Below are positions 21,504-32,002 of a stretch of DNA of 64,000 bases, piece by piece. Under the pieces are notes generated by a model. The model saw only the letters and a program-made list of their open reading frames with translations. It was not told where the DNA came from and made no database searches. Position 1 is the first letter of the stretch. Every line of letters begins with the position of its first letter. This DNA is from Spongilla lacustris. Lineage: Eukaryota; Porifera; Demospongiae; Spongillida; Spongillidae. The position numbers were made by a program, and so were the translations under genes. Where the stretch lies: positions 5,716,397 through 5,780,396 of the forward strand of contig OX442432.1 of the NCBI GenBank assembly GCA_949361645.1, in the 5' to 3' direction.

Positions 21504-24500
21504 TTGCATGCTCTGTCTTACACTGTAACACTACCATTGTACATTCACAACACAAAAACAAATCAATGTTTTGTTTGTGTATATTTGGATACTAACCTTG
21601 GAGATTCATGTATGAAGCACTCGTGACCACTGGAAAAGTTACTTAAAATAGCTGGGTGAACTATTGACTTTAATTAAATCAATTGTCACTCTGGCTGCGT
21701 TATTGAGTTATGGGACTTCAAAATAAACTATGAGTGCTGTAAAAGTCTACAGTTCCAAGGTGTTACTTTCTAATTTACTAGCTGACACTGTAATATTAGA
21801 AGTACTGTTCAATTTTTTATTTCTTTTTGCTCTTAGTCCTCAGAGCAAAAAATAAATAAAAATTGAACAATACTTTTTGTGTCCCACGTGCCATTTTGAT
21901 TTTTATTACAGCAGTCTGCAATAAAATAATGTTGGGGAATAGCAAGGTGTAACATTGCTATTAAGTATGATATGAATTCTAAACATTGCCTAAAATGGTT
22001 TGAAACTAAAATCTCAACCTTAGATAGGAATATCATTGTTTTTGTGATAAGAAAAGAAAAGGATACACATGAATGGCATTTGCTTACATAATGGTGTTTA
22101 GCACTATGGGCTCTATCAGTTTGTAAACTAGCACATTGTAGAAGGCAACTTTCTTCCCCTTCCGGGTCTTGGATGCATTTTAGGGTTGAAAATCAGAGCT
22201 AGAAAAGCTATTTGGTTTGAACAATATGTGTGTTTTTATAACATTGAGACTGGTCTCTAGCCTACTGCTGAGGCATTAGGCAGTCATACTGAGCGCACCA
22301 GATCATTTGTCCCGAACCGAGCCAAAAAAAATAGCTAAATCAGTCGTGAACAGAAAATTTTCCTTCTGGCATGATCTAAAACCATTGATTCCCTATAGCC
22401 TAGCTTACATGTAGTAGGGCATTACGTAGTGGGCTGGGGGCAATGAAGTAATCCAGCTGGTGGGCTGGTTCTTGGGGAGATTTGTAAGTTCCCCAGTTGA
22501 GTCTTGGACAAAAGCTCCATGTTCTCGTCTGGAATTGCAAGTTGTATATAGCTGGTTTATGTAACAAAATTAGTGCATGTTGTTATTGAGAAATTGTAAC
22601 TGAGATTGAGCAATGATTGTAATGTTTGTGTTCCTAAATTTAAGTGCACTTTTCACATTCTTCTAACTATTTCAACTGCCAACTTTACCTTGAGAAATCA
22701 TTGATTTGATATTATTACGTAATAAATTTACCAGCTGAAAGCAATAAAGCACAATATTAACAATTCTTTGCCATCTTACGACCGCTCACTCACCAAACAT
22801 TGAAGCAGACAAAGCTTATTGGAGACAATGCACAGCCAAATAAGACCCTGCACCTTCACCTCCAGACACTGGAAGGGAACTCAACAAATACCGTTTCAGC
22901 GATATTTATTTTATTTTTGTGGTCTTGTACCACTAGGGCAGCTTATGAGAGAAGTATCAAAGCTACAAATTAAATAATATACTAATCATTCCTCACTTCC
23001 TGCAACTAATGCCTCGGGTGATTCAGTGCACTAAGACGTATTTGTGTAGTGATAGGAAGCAATCGTGATCACAACTAAACGCGGTAGTCGGGCCATGCCC
23101 AACTAGTGACAAACTTAATGTGAAAACCATCATCGCTAATGGTTTTACACATTAAAGAGAACAGGAAGGCAATATTTGGACTAGTTGACTGTAGCTTGCT
23201 TATTCCTCATTTTCTGTGCCACGCCCACTCATTATATATTCATAGTTTAACCGCCCCACTATGCCCCTGTGAAAGAAAGCTTTTCTCAGATGTAAACTCA
23301 TCTAAGGAACTATTGAACTGAAGTGATATTAAGTAGAACAGATAGCGGGGGGGGGATTGCTGTATAAGTTATGCTGCTTATCGGCTGTTTGTGTTCTATT
23401 TTTACTCCAGAAATGCCAGGGGGTGGGGGGTGCTCGATGAAACCCTGTGTTTTATAATAGTGGGGCAGTTAAATTGTCACCGGCATGTATGTATTGACTT
23501 ATTAGTTCTTGCCCCCCCCCCCCCCACACACACACACATGCACACACACTAGTTTATGTGTGCAGGGTGTCCCCACAATAAAGTATTAATTACTTGCAAT
23601 TAGGATTAGTTATTCTGATTTGATATTTAATGTGGGAAGAAAGTACTATTAATAATTCCCAATAGTACTTCATTAAAGCATATGCATATAACAGTACAAA
23701 CCTGCTGTAATCACACACACGCTCACAGGAAGGCATTATACTAGTAATCAGTCTGGGGATAAGACTATGAATAATGTTTAATCATTTATTACCTCCCGTC
23801 TCATTTATTGATCCAATTGTTGGCCTGCTAATGGTAAAATGCAGTGTAGCATTATGCCAATGACTGAACGAGGAACCCTAAGCATAGCTGATACTAGTAT
23901 ATATATTAGCAATCATTGTTGTATTTTCTAATCCCCCCTCTAGGGTATTGCTCTACCCATTGTACATGAAAGGCAAACCAACGCCATTCTATGTTGTCCT
24001 CTTTGCCTTCGTCTTCTGCACCTTCAACGGCTACATGCAGGGAAGATGGCTGACGCACTTCCAGGAGTACGACGAGACATGGCTGTATCATCCAGTGTTC
24101 ATTGTGGGCGCCTCGCTGTTCCTCTTCGGGCAGGCCATCAACATACACTCTGACCTGATCTTGCAGGGACTTCGTAAACCAGGAGAGACGGGCTATAAGA
24201 TACCCTATGGTGATGGTGCCCCAACAGCATTGTGTGTGTGAACATTACCTTGCTTTTACTTATTATGCAGGCGGTATGTTCGAGTATGTTTCTGCTCCGA
24301 ACTACTTTGGAGAGACCCTGGAGTGGACAGGCTATGCATTGGCATGTTGGTCGTTGCCTGCATTGGCCTTTGCATTGCACACTGCCCTCTTCCTGGGCAC
24401 CCGTGCCTACCACCACCATCAGTAAGGGACTGTTAGTTGTGTTCATAAAAGTTGGTGACTTGCTGTGTCACAGCTACTGCACATGTGGAGTATTGCATAC

Positions 24501-24598
24501 TTCCATTAGTCTTTTCCTTTTTGCTTTGAAGGTTTTATTTGAAGAAATTTGAGGACTACCCAAAGAACCGGAAGGCATTCATTCCCTTTGTGTGGTAG
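20427..24598 (+). CDS. 3-oxo-5-alpha-steroid 4-dehydrogenase (SRD5A1/2-like), paralogue 1
   Basis: Membrane NADPH-dependent reductase of delta-4 double bonds in 3-oxosteroids, expected in the ER. Four exons: 20427-20764, 23944-24209, 24271-24421 and 24532-24598, total 822 nt (273 aa), with intron phases 2, 1, 2. Family hallmarks: FLQEAP (holding the catalytic-type Glu), LLGMFLLHYVHR, GYMQGRWLT, the cofactor-loop segment AINIHSDLILQGLRKPGE, GYKIPYGGMFEYV and SAPNYFGETLEWTGYA, ending KKFEDYPKNRK and a short hydrophobic tail. Length matches vertebrate SRD5A1/2 (about 255-260 aa) plus a slightly longer N-terminus. Hydrophobic segments are spread throughout. Intron 1 is 3.2 kb and carries a foldback element. 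A tandem paralogue follows. The substrate is not known. Confidence 0.92.
20936..21806. repeat. Imperfect foldback element with microsatellites in both arms (intron 1 of paralogue 1)
   Basis: Left-arm words (AGCTCGTAAATGTAGAAAGT, TTATTTTGAAGTCCC, AAGTAACTTTTCCAG) reappear reverse-complemented in the right arm, in order, up to about 21806. A (CA)n tract (21173-21236) in the left arm faces a (GT)n tract (21438-21502) in the right arm, so the whole could pair. A smaller hairpin (21798-21872) overlaps the right end. Confidence 0.75.
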
Positions 24599-25460
24599 AT
24601 GCCTATGGTACTACATGTATTGAGTATGAATTAGTGTTTGAACCTTTGCTGGGTGAAGAATAGTTCTACATGATGTCATTTGCTTGAAGCCATAAGATGT
24701 CTATGTGAGAGTGATTGTTAGACTTGCTATTAAAAATGTTTGTTCTTGAGAGCTGAATTGTAGTGTTGGATGTGAATACCTGTAGATCTATAGGAGGAAA
24801 GGGAACAATGATTCCATTGCCACTGCTTGAGGAACTGATAAGGCTTCTAGTGATAACAGATCAAAGCCAACATTTTGAATACCATAGGTGAATTGGCTGG
24901 TGCAGTTATCAGGCCACAGTCATTCTGATACTACGTACAGGTGATACAGAGCATGCAATATAATATGGAGGTATTGGATCACCTGTGAGTTAGGTTAGGT
25001 TATTGTGAAATTATGCAGGAGTTAATAAACGTGTGCGTACTTGATATAGTAATGTCTGCATGCATTTGTTTAAAACACACAAGTATGAATTCCTAGGCAA
25101 CCTCTCCCCCCGCACACACCAGACCAAACTGCCTCCCAACAAAGATTATAGGGACCCAAGTGCTAAGAAAGTATAAGCTTTGTGGCCACTGCAGCTCTAT
25201 ATGGGGATTGCTGAACCTGACCCTCGTTAGGGCAAATGTCAGGGCAATCCTTAGAAGAACATTTCCAAGATGGAATACATTTACATTGTGTACATGTAAT
25301 TTCCATATAATCAATAATAATGTGTTCATTAATACTGTATACGTACGTATACGTTACGTAATGTTATCAATTTCTAAGGCGCGCGCATTGCGGCCTAGCT
25401 AGCTATAAAACAGTGTCATACATATACATCTTCTGATTTTGGCTGTCTAGTGGGGGGGAA
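24599..25460. other. Intergenic between the reductase paralogues
   Basis: 3' UTR of paralogue 1 and promoter of paralogue 2. AT-rich; no other gene or repeat that I can support. Confidence 0.5.
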
Positions 25461-25857
25461 ATGCCCAAGAGTACAAATAAATCTGTTCTTGCTGCTGTTC
25501 AAGCTTTTTTGAATAAAGGTGGAGATCTTGTCGTTATTGAAGTTGGATGGCGCGTTATGATAGCCATAGGAGCCCTTGTCGCAGCTCTCGCTGTTGCTAG
25601 GATCGTCATCCCGCATAACCGTAGTATCTGTCAGCGATTTTTACTGCTGCCTCTTCCCGCGAAGCTCGGATTGTTTCTACAGGAAGCGCCTACCCTTTGC
25701 GTACCGCTCTTTTTAATTACGAACGTGGGCGGCAGATATCTCGGGAAGATGAACGCAAACACCATTCTTCTTGGCATGTTTCTTCTTCACTACGTCCACA
25801 GGTAAGCACCATTTGTGGTTGTGCGTGCACGCTTGTGCTTGTGGTGCGTGTGCGCGC

Positions 25858-25955
<98 letters not shown>

Positions 25956-27698
25956 TATTTGCATTAATCGTAGACCTAGCTACATGCATGCTCGTGTCCT
26001 AAATGTTGGGCCCACCATTACATGTAAAACTTGAACCATATATATAATATGGGAAAGTTTACGAGAAAAGGGACCTAGCGTGTATTATAAAAAAGTATAA
26101 TAAAAATGCATTACGTTTGATTTGCTATAACTTCCGAACAGTTAACGCTATCAACTTCCTATTTTCAACACTTCATACTGCACCATTTCTCTATGGTAAA
26201 ATACATTTTGGAGTCTTGCACTTACTCCGTGTCAGTATTACAACGTTCGATACCCCACTGGGTTCAAACCCGCCATAACTTTCGGTAGGAGTAATCAATT
26301 CGCTTCAAATTCGGTTTGTAGGTAGAGAGGTCCTATACCTACCGATTTGTTCTGTTCGTTGATTTTTATGCCATCCATTACGGAGATACAGTTGAACAAA
26401 CTACGTGCCCATTTTCGCGCTCGATTCGCGCCAATGATTTGGGCAAATTGTGTTCCGCTCAATGTATGGGGAGGCGGGGATTATAACATTGGCGCGAATC
26501 AAGCGGGAAAACGTGCACGTAGTTTGTTCAACTGTATCTCCGTAACGGATGGCATAAAAATTAACGAACAGAACAAATCGATAGGTATAGGACCTCTCTA
26601 CCTACAAACCGAATTTGAAGCGAATTGATTACTCCTACCGAAAGTTATGGCGGGTTTGAACCCAGTGGGGTATCGAACGTTGCAATACCGACACGGAGCA
26701 AGTGCAAGACTCCAAAATGTATTTTGCCATAGAGAAATGGTGCAGTATGAAGTGTTGAAAATAGGAAGTTGATAGCGCTAACTGTTCGGAAGTTATAGCA
26801 AATCAAACGTAATGCATTTTTATAATACTTTTTTTATAATACACGCTAGGTCCCTTTTCTCGTAAACTTTCCCATATATCGTTATGTATATATTAAAGAA
26901 GCACTGTGTGTGTGTGATACATGTATTTACATTAACACTTGTAAAACTTGAACCATATATATCGTTATGTATACATCCTTGCCTAAATATAAACTCCGGC
27001 TCAGTTTGCTGTATCGCCACTTTGTAGGACATTGATCCACCCGTTGTATATGAAAGGAAGCTCGAGGCCTACCCCGCTATACATCGTCTTCTTTGCATTC
27101 TTGTTCGGCGCCTTCAACGGCTACATGCAGGGAAGATGGCTGACACACTTCCAGGAGTACGACGAGGCATGGCTGTATCATCCAGTGTTCATTGTGGGCG
27201 CCTCGCTGTTCCTCTTCGGGCAGGCCATCAACATACACTCTGACCTGATCTTGCAGGGAATTCGTAAACCAGGGGAGACGGAGTACACCAGTATACCTTA
27301 TGGTATATAGATTGTGCATATTGATATATATATGTACTTCATACTTCATGCACTCTCTGCTCCGCGTGCAGGTGGTATGTTCAAGTATGTTTCTGCTCCA
27401 AACTACTTTGGAGAGACCCTGGAGTGGACAGGCTATGCATTGGCATCTTTATCGTTGCCCACGATGGCCTTTGCAGCATTCACCGGTCTCTACCTTGGAA
27501 GCTACGCTTATCTGCAACATGAGTAAGCATTTACTATATGTCATTTTAAAATTTGCTGGCGGCATGCATGCATGGTCCCTGGTTGATAACCACTTTTTTT
27601 GTTGGCTTTTCTTCCCAATGCATGTGTATAGGTCCTATTTGAAGAAGTTTGAGGACTACCCAAAGAACCGCAAAGTGTTCATTCCTTTTATGTGGTAG
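25461..27698 (+). CDS. 3-oxo-5-alpha-steroid 4-dehydrogenase (SRD5A1/2-like), paralogue 2
   Basis: Tandem duplicate of the preceding gene. Exons 25461-25801, 27028-27302, 27372-27522 and 27632-27698, 834 nt (277 aa), with the same intron phases (2, 1, 2) and identical lengths for exons 3 and 4. It has FLQEAP, LLGMFLLHYVHR, GYMQGRWLTHFQEYDE, AINIHSDLILQGIRKPGE and GGMFKYVSAPNYFGE. The N-terminal third (MPKSTNKSVLAAVQAFL) and the start of exon 2 have diverged, while NVGGRYLGKMNANTILLGMF and most of exon 2 are nearly identical at DNA level. Intron 1 is short (1.2 kb) and is largely a (GT)n tract plus an 830-bp palindromic element. Substrate unknown; subfunctionalisation is possible. Confidence 0.92.
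25855..25954. repeat. (GT)n microsatellite, about 48 units
   Basis: Near-pure GT repeat starting about 50 bp downstream of the exon 1 donor of reductase paralogue 2. Confidence 0.95.
26047..26876. repeat. 830-bp near-perfect palindromic (foldback) element
   Basis: Left arm 26047-26436 and right arm 26487-26876 are reverse complements with few mismatches around a 50-bp loop (26437-26486). The outer ends read ATATGGGAAAGTTTACGAG and its complement. A word TGTAAAACTTGAACCATATA occurs on both flanks (26023 and 26940), suggesting an insertion-associated duplication. No protein is encoded. It lies in intron 1 of reductase paralogue 2. Confidence 0.9.
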
Positions 27699-28329
27699 TG
27701 ATTCTATTGCGACTGTTCATGTGCACGTTGCATTCAAGCAGAGTGCTTCATTCTTGTATTGCATGCATGGCAATTGTCTTGTTGTGTTTCAAAGACAACT
27801 GTGGTTAATGCAGTTACATACATACAATGTTCTTATAGAACCTTCATTGGATGAAGAGTGGTTCCATGTCCTCACATATGACAACATGCAGTTACAAAAG
27901 GCCTGCACCATACATATATAAAGAGATTCAGTGCAAGATTATTGCATGCATTCGTTTGGTAACACCAGAGAGATTCAATATTTCTGCATACAGTTGCTGA
28001 GTCAATTGCAGTCAGTGATATATCATTTCAGCTAGTTTTTGGCTAATACTAACTTGTCTTATATAAGACATTTTGCAGTAATGAAGTTAACTTGAACATC
28101 TTTCTGTATTTCAAGGTGCATCAGTTTATTGTTTATAATTACATGTAGGATGTTTAGGTACAACATAATTTATAGACAGCATATTGCAATTGAACTAAAA
28201 ATATATTATACGCATTTTCAATAGAATGGACTGATGCAAGCCGAGTATTTCACAGTAACAATTCACTTCAGTGCATGCATGGCATGCAACATATAAGCTT
28301 CTACTTGCACTGTTACTAAAACTAGGTAC
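27699..28329. other. Intergenic downstream of the second reductase
   Basis: Probable 3' UTR followed by AT-rich DNA; nothing else recognised. Confidence 0.45.
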
Positions 28330-29530
28330 TACCTATACTAGTGAACAGTCCTTGTATGGCATAGAAAGCCGCTGAAACAATATGGAGACTGGACACAAAT
28401 GAACTCTAGCGATGGATATGCAGAGATGCAATAACTACCTCACAGGTAATTAAACATGAATGTGATTTAGACTAATATAACCTGTGACAGTACTGAGTGG
28501 CTAAAGATTTTATAGTGACAAAGAGAGAAGGAACTGGTGCACTGATGTAAATAAATGACATCATTGACATGCATGTGTTCAGAAAGAAACAATAATTCAG
28601 GTAATTGATTGAGTTGTAGTTCTGTGACAAGTAGTCAAAAATACTCCATAAGCAATGGCATGCTAAAACCAATCCGGCCTTAAATCGTGCATTATCTCAT
28701 AAGCAGCTGGAACCATACCAGCCAAAACTAAACTAACTTTAGGTATTGCAATGTTATAGACATGGGCTAACAAATGGCTCAAGGGTTTGACTACTGTGGA
28801 GCAGGTCAAGGAAGCTATTGTCCTGGAACAGCTACTCTATACCCTGGGTCCCTCTGTTCGAGTGTGGGTAAAAGAGCGGAAGCCGAAGACAGCTCTGGAG
28901 GCAGGCTTGGTGCATGGGGAGATGACAAGTACAGTAGAAAATAAAACCCTAAAGAATTGTCAGCAGTGATTTATAGCCCCAGCACATTATCCACCCCCCT
29001 GATCCTCTGTTGAGAAGGGCCCTCCATATTTATGCCTGGTTGGGACGTGTTATCCCAATAGGTCAGGGCACCATGGTAGATGGAGCGATTGTGCTTGAAG
29101 CAAATTTGATGACATCATACACTGGGTTTTGGCATTGAGGCTCAATGATAAACCATCTCTTCATCTCTTCAGCTTGTACCAGCACAGCAGTGCAACACTC
29201 AATATACTGAAGAGAACATTGATTCCAGTCAGTGCAACATAAAGTGTGTTGGTGGAGAGCAGTGCATGGAGCACAATGCTCAAAATCGGATTCCGAGCCA
29301 AACTCCAGTAGTACCAGTGAATGAAGGCACTCATTTGATCTCCAGATTGATGCATCCACCATCTGGTCTATACCAAACTGAATGATATTTGCTTGGAAGC
29401 CAGCCAGACCAACGTTGATGATAATAAATGCTACTAAACAGATCATACTATTACACGAATAATAAGCAGTAGAAATAGAATAGCCTTGTAGTAACTAAAA
29501 CAAAAGTAGGGTAACTGACAGAGCACACTG
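28330..29530 (-). pseudogene. Decayed partial copy of an SLC15-type peptide transporter
   Basis: Closely related to the transporter at 53892-58853. Recognisable minus-strand pieces in order are VAFIIINVGLAGFQANIIQF, then in shifted frames SAFIHWYYWSLA and STNTLYVALTGINVLF, a segment matching the exon that begins LVPSLDVYNIAIPN, and the start of the last exon. Frameshifts, deletions and a gag-fragment insertion interrupt it, and the C-terminal half of the last exon is missing. A non-functional duplicate. Confidence 0.8.
28763..28969 (+). pseudogene. Retrotransposon gag fragment with SCAN-like motif
   Basis: Plus-strand frame reads WANKWLKGLTTVEQVKEAIV and then LGPSVRVWVKERKPKT, ending at TGA. 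This is the core helix-turn pattern of the SCAN box, which is known to derive from gag of Gmr1-type Ty3/gypsy elements. It sits inside the transporter pseudogene, replacing part of its sequence after TTGCAATGTTATAGACAT. No other retroelement parts are nearby. Confidence 0.6.
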
Positions 29531-29748
29531 TTCCAGCAGTACTGGTAGTGTTCTATGGGCAATGTAATACCCATGTTATATTATTATAGCAAGGCGTCCT
29601 GTGGGCTACTGACACACAAACTTGCACCACACTTTTTACCATCTTGTCCATAATATTAAAATATTATTAAAACATAAAACCGATCCGCCGATACGGCCCG
29701 CAAGGAAGGCGGATTAGAATTTTTAACTCCTTTGCGTCGTATTTTTTT
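29531..29748. promoter_or_regulatory. Probable promoter / 5' region of GCC2
   Basis: About 220 bp between the transporter pseudogene and the GCC2 start codon, with a GC-rich patch (CCGATCCGCCGATACGGCC) 60 bp upstream of the ATG. No TATA box. Assignment is by position only. Confidence 0.3.
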
Positions 29749-30600
29749 ATGGAGTTCATTAGAAAAGCATACGACACCCTAGGGTCGGAGATATCAAAGA
29801 CATTTGACTCATCCAAAGACCAGCCAGACTCAGATGCCAGTCTCAAACCGGGAACTACGTCGCACGACCCCGACGTGAGGGCCAATTAAAAATAAATAAA
29901 TCGTTATACTCAAAAACTTGCTCAAACTCTAGGCCTATTAATCCTCTCTTCCTAATAGTGGGTCGACACACCTAACAAGTCGAAGAAGACAGACGAAGAA
30001 GAAAGTTGGGGTGAGTGGGGCGACACCTCAACCGGACCGAAGAAACCCCAAATCGTGACGGAGGGCAAAGGTCTCGGGAAGACACCCCCGGGCCCAGCGC
30101 GAGGTGACCCCTCCTCCTCCGACGGCAGTGACGCGGGCGAGCGAGGCGGCTCCAACAAGTTGCACGTGCCGTGGCCTTCAGAGGCCGCTGTTCCCTTGCA
30201 CCAAGACGTGAGGGGCATAACGGAAGGCAGTCCTCAACAGCTCCCCGTCGGGGGCGGTGGTGGGGAGGCCAGCAGCGCCACACCGCTGGCAACATCCACA
30301 CCTGCCAAAACGGCGGGAAAGAGTCAGGTGCGAGAGCGTTCTGTTTATTTGTGTAGATATAACTTTCATTTTTTTAGTGCTCAATTCCACCTATATCCAT
30401 CTCCCCCTTCCCCCTCCCTCCCATATCCATCTCCCCCTTCCCCCTCCCTCCAAAACAACCATGCCTACCAACAACCATGCACACACCTCTCACCAGCTAG
30501 AGTCCTTGTCCAAAGAAGAGCTAGTGAAGTACGTGAAGAAGCAAGCCCAACTGCTACAGAAGACAAAATCTCGTTGTGATGGTAATGAAAGGGTAACAAA

Positions 30601-30631
<31 letters not shown>

Positions 30632-31840
30632 CTAGGATGAAGGAGTAGGAAGGGCGATGAGAAGGGACATGATATGGTGAAAGAAAGGCTTTTGAGGATG
30701 AGGGGCTGGGTGGGGAAAAGATCTATAGGAGGGCTGAAAGCCATGTGTTGTTGATTCAGACGGCCTCTGAGGGGGTGGGGTGAGGGGAGGGAGGAGGGGA
30801 GGTCATGGAGGTGAGTGCAGTCGTTCATCCTCTCCAGAGCTGACAAAGGAGTGTGAGCAGTTGAAAGTGTCCAGTGTTGGCCAGCCATCGTCTCTGCAGG
30901 GAAGCGAGGTAGTGTTGTCACCCCAGTGCATGTCTCCACAGCTGCATCCTTACATTTAGAGCTGTAAATGTGCAGGGGTGGTGGAAGGATAAAAAAAAAT
31001 CGGTATAGCCAGGGGGAGGAGCAACCACACCTATCACCTGTGTGAGGTGGGGGGGGGGGGGGGGCACACAGAGTATGATAAATATTGTGTGATGGGCTCT
31101 GCTCTTCCCCAGGCCCTCCTGGGTGAGCTGCAGGTTCTGAAGGTGGAGAGGTATGCAGCTGTGGTGGAGGTGAAGGGTCTGAGGCAGACCTCATCTGGCC
31201 TAGAGGAGGAGAAGAAGGTATGGTAGGAGGAGAAGGTATGGTAGGGGGAGGAGGTATGGGAGGGGGAGAGGAAAGTACATCTGTGATGATGTTACTGGGG
31301 CACTCATGCCTACACAGGGAAACACACACCTACACATGGGCACTCATGCCTACACAAGGGAACACACACCTACACAAGGGAACACACACCTACACAAGGG
31401 AACACACACCTACACAAGGGAACACACACCTACACAAGGGAACACACACCTACACAAGGGAACACACACCTACACAAGGGAACACACACCTACACATGGG
31501 CACTCATGCCTACACAAGGGAACACACACCTACACATGGGCACTCATGCCTACACAAGGGAACACACACCTACACATGGGCACTCATGCCTACACAACAG
31601 CACTCATACACCTATGCATGGGCCGTAGTCGTACATTATAAGTAAAATACAATACCTATACAATAAGTACTGTGAAATTGTATCATACACATCTGTGCAC
31701 ATGTAATCAATACCCTTGTGCTCACACACCTTCCCTCCCTCCATAGCACCTCTCCTCCCAGCTGTTCTCCATAAGGGAGGAGTATGATCTGTTGAGGCAG
31801 TCCTTCAGACAGCTCCAAGATGACACAGCTTCTCGCGAAG

Positions 31841-31918
<78 letters not shown>

Positions 31919-31964
31919 TGTGTCTGTGTGTGTGCGTGCGTGTGTGTGTGTGTGTGCACGTGTA

Positions 31965-32002
<38 letters not shown>

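Noticed and set aside
30490..31329. 279-codon Pro-rich minus-strand frame
   Set aside because: Antisense to GCC2 exons and low-complexity introns.
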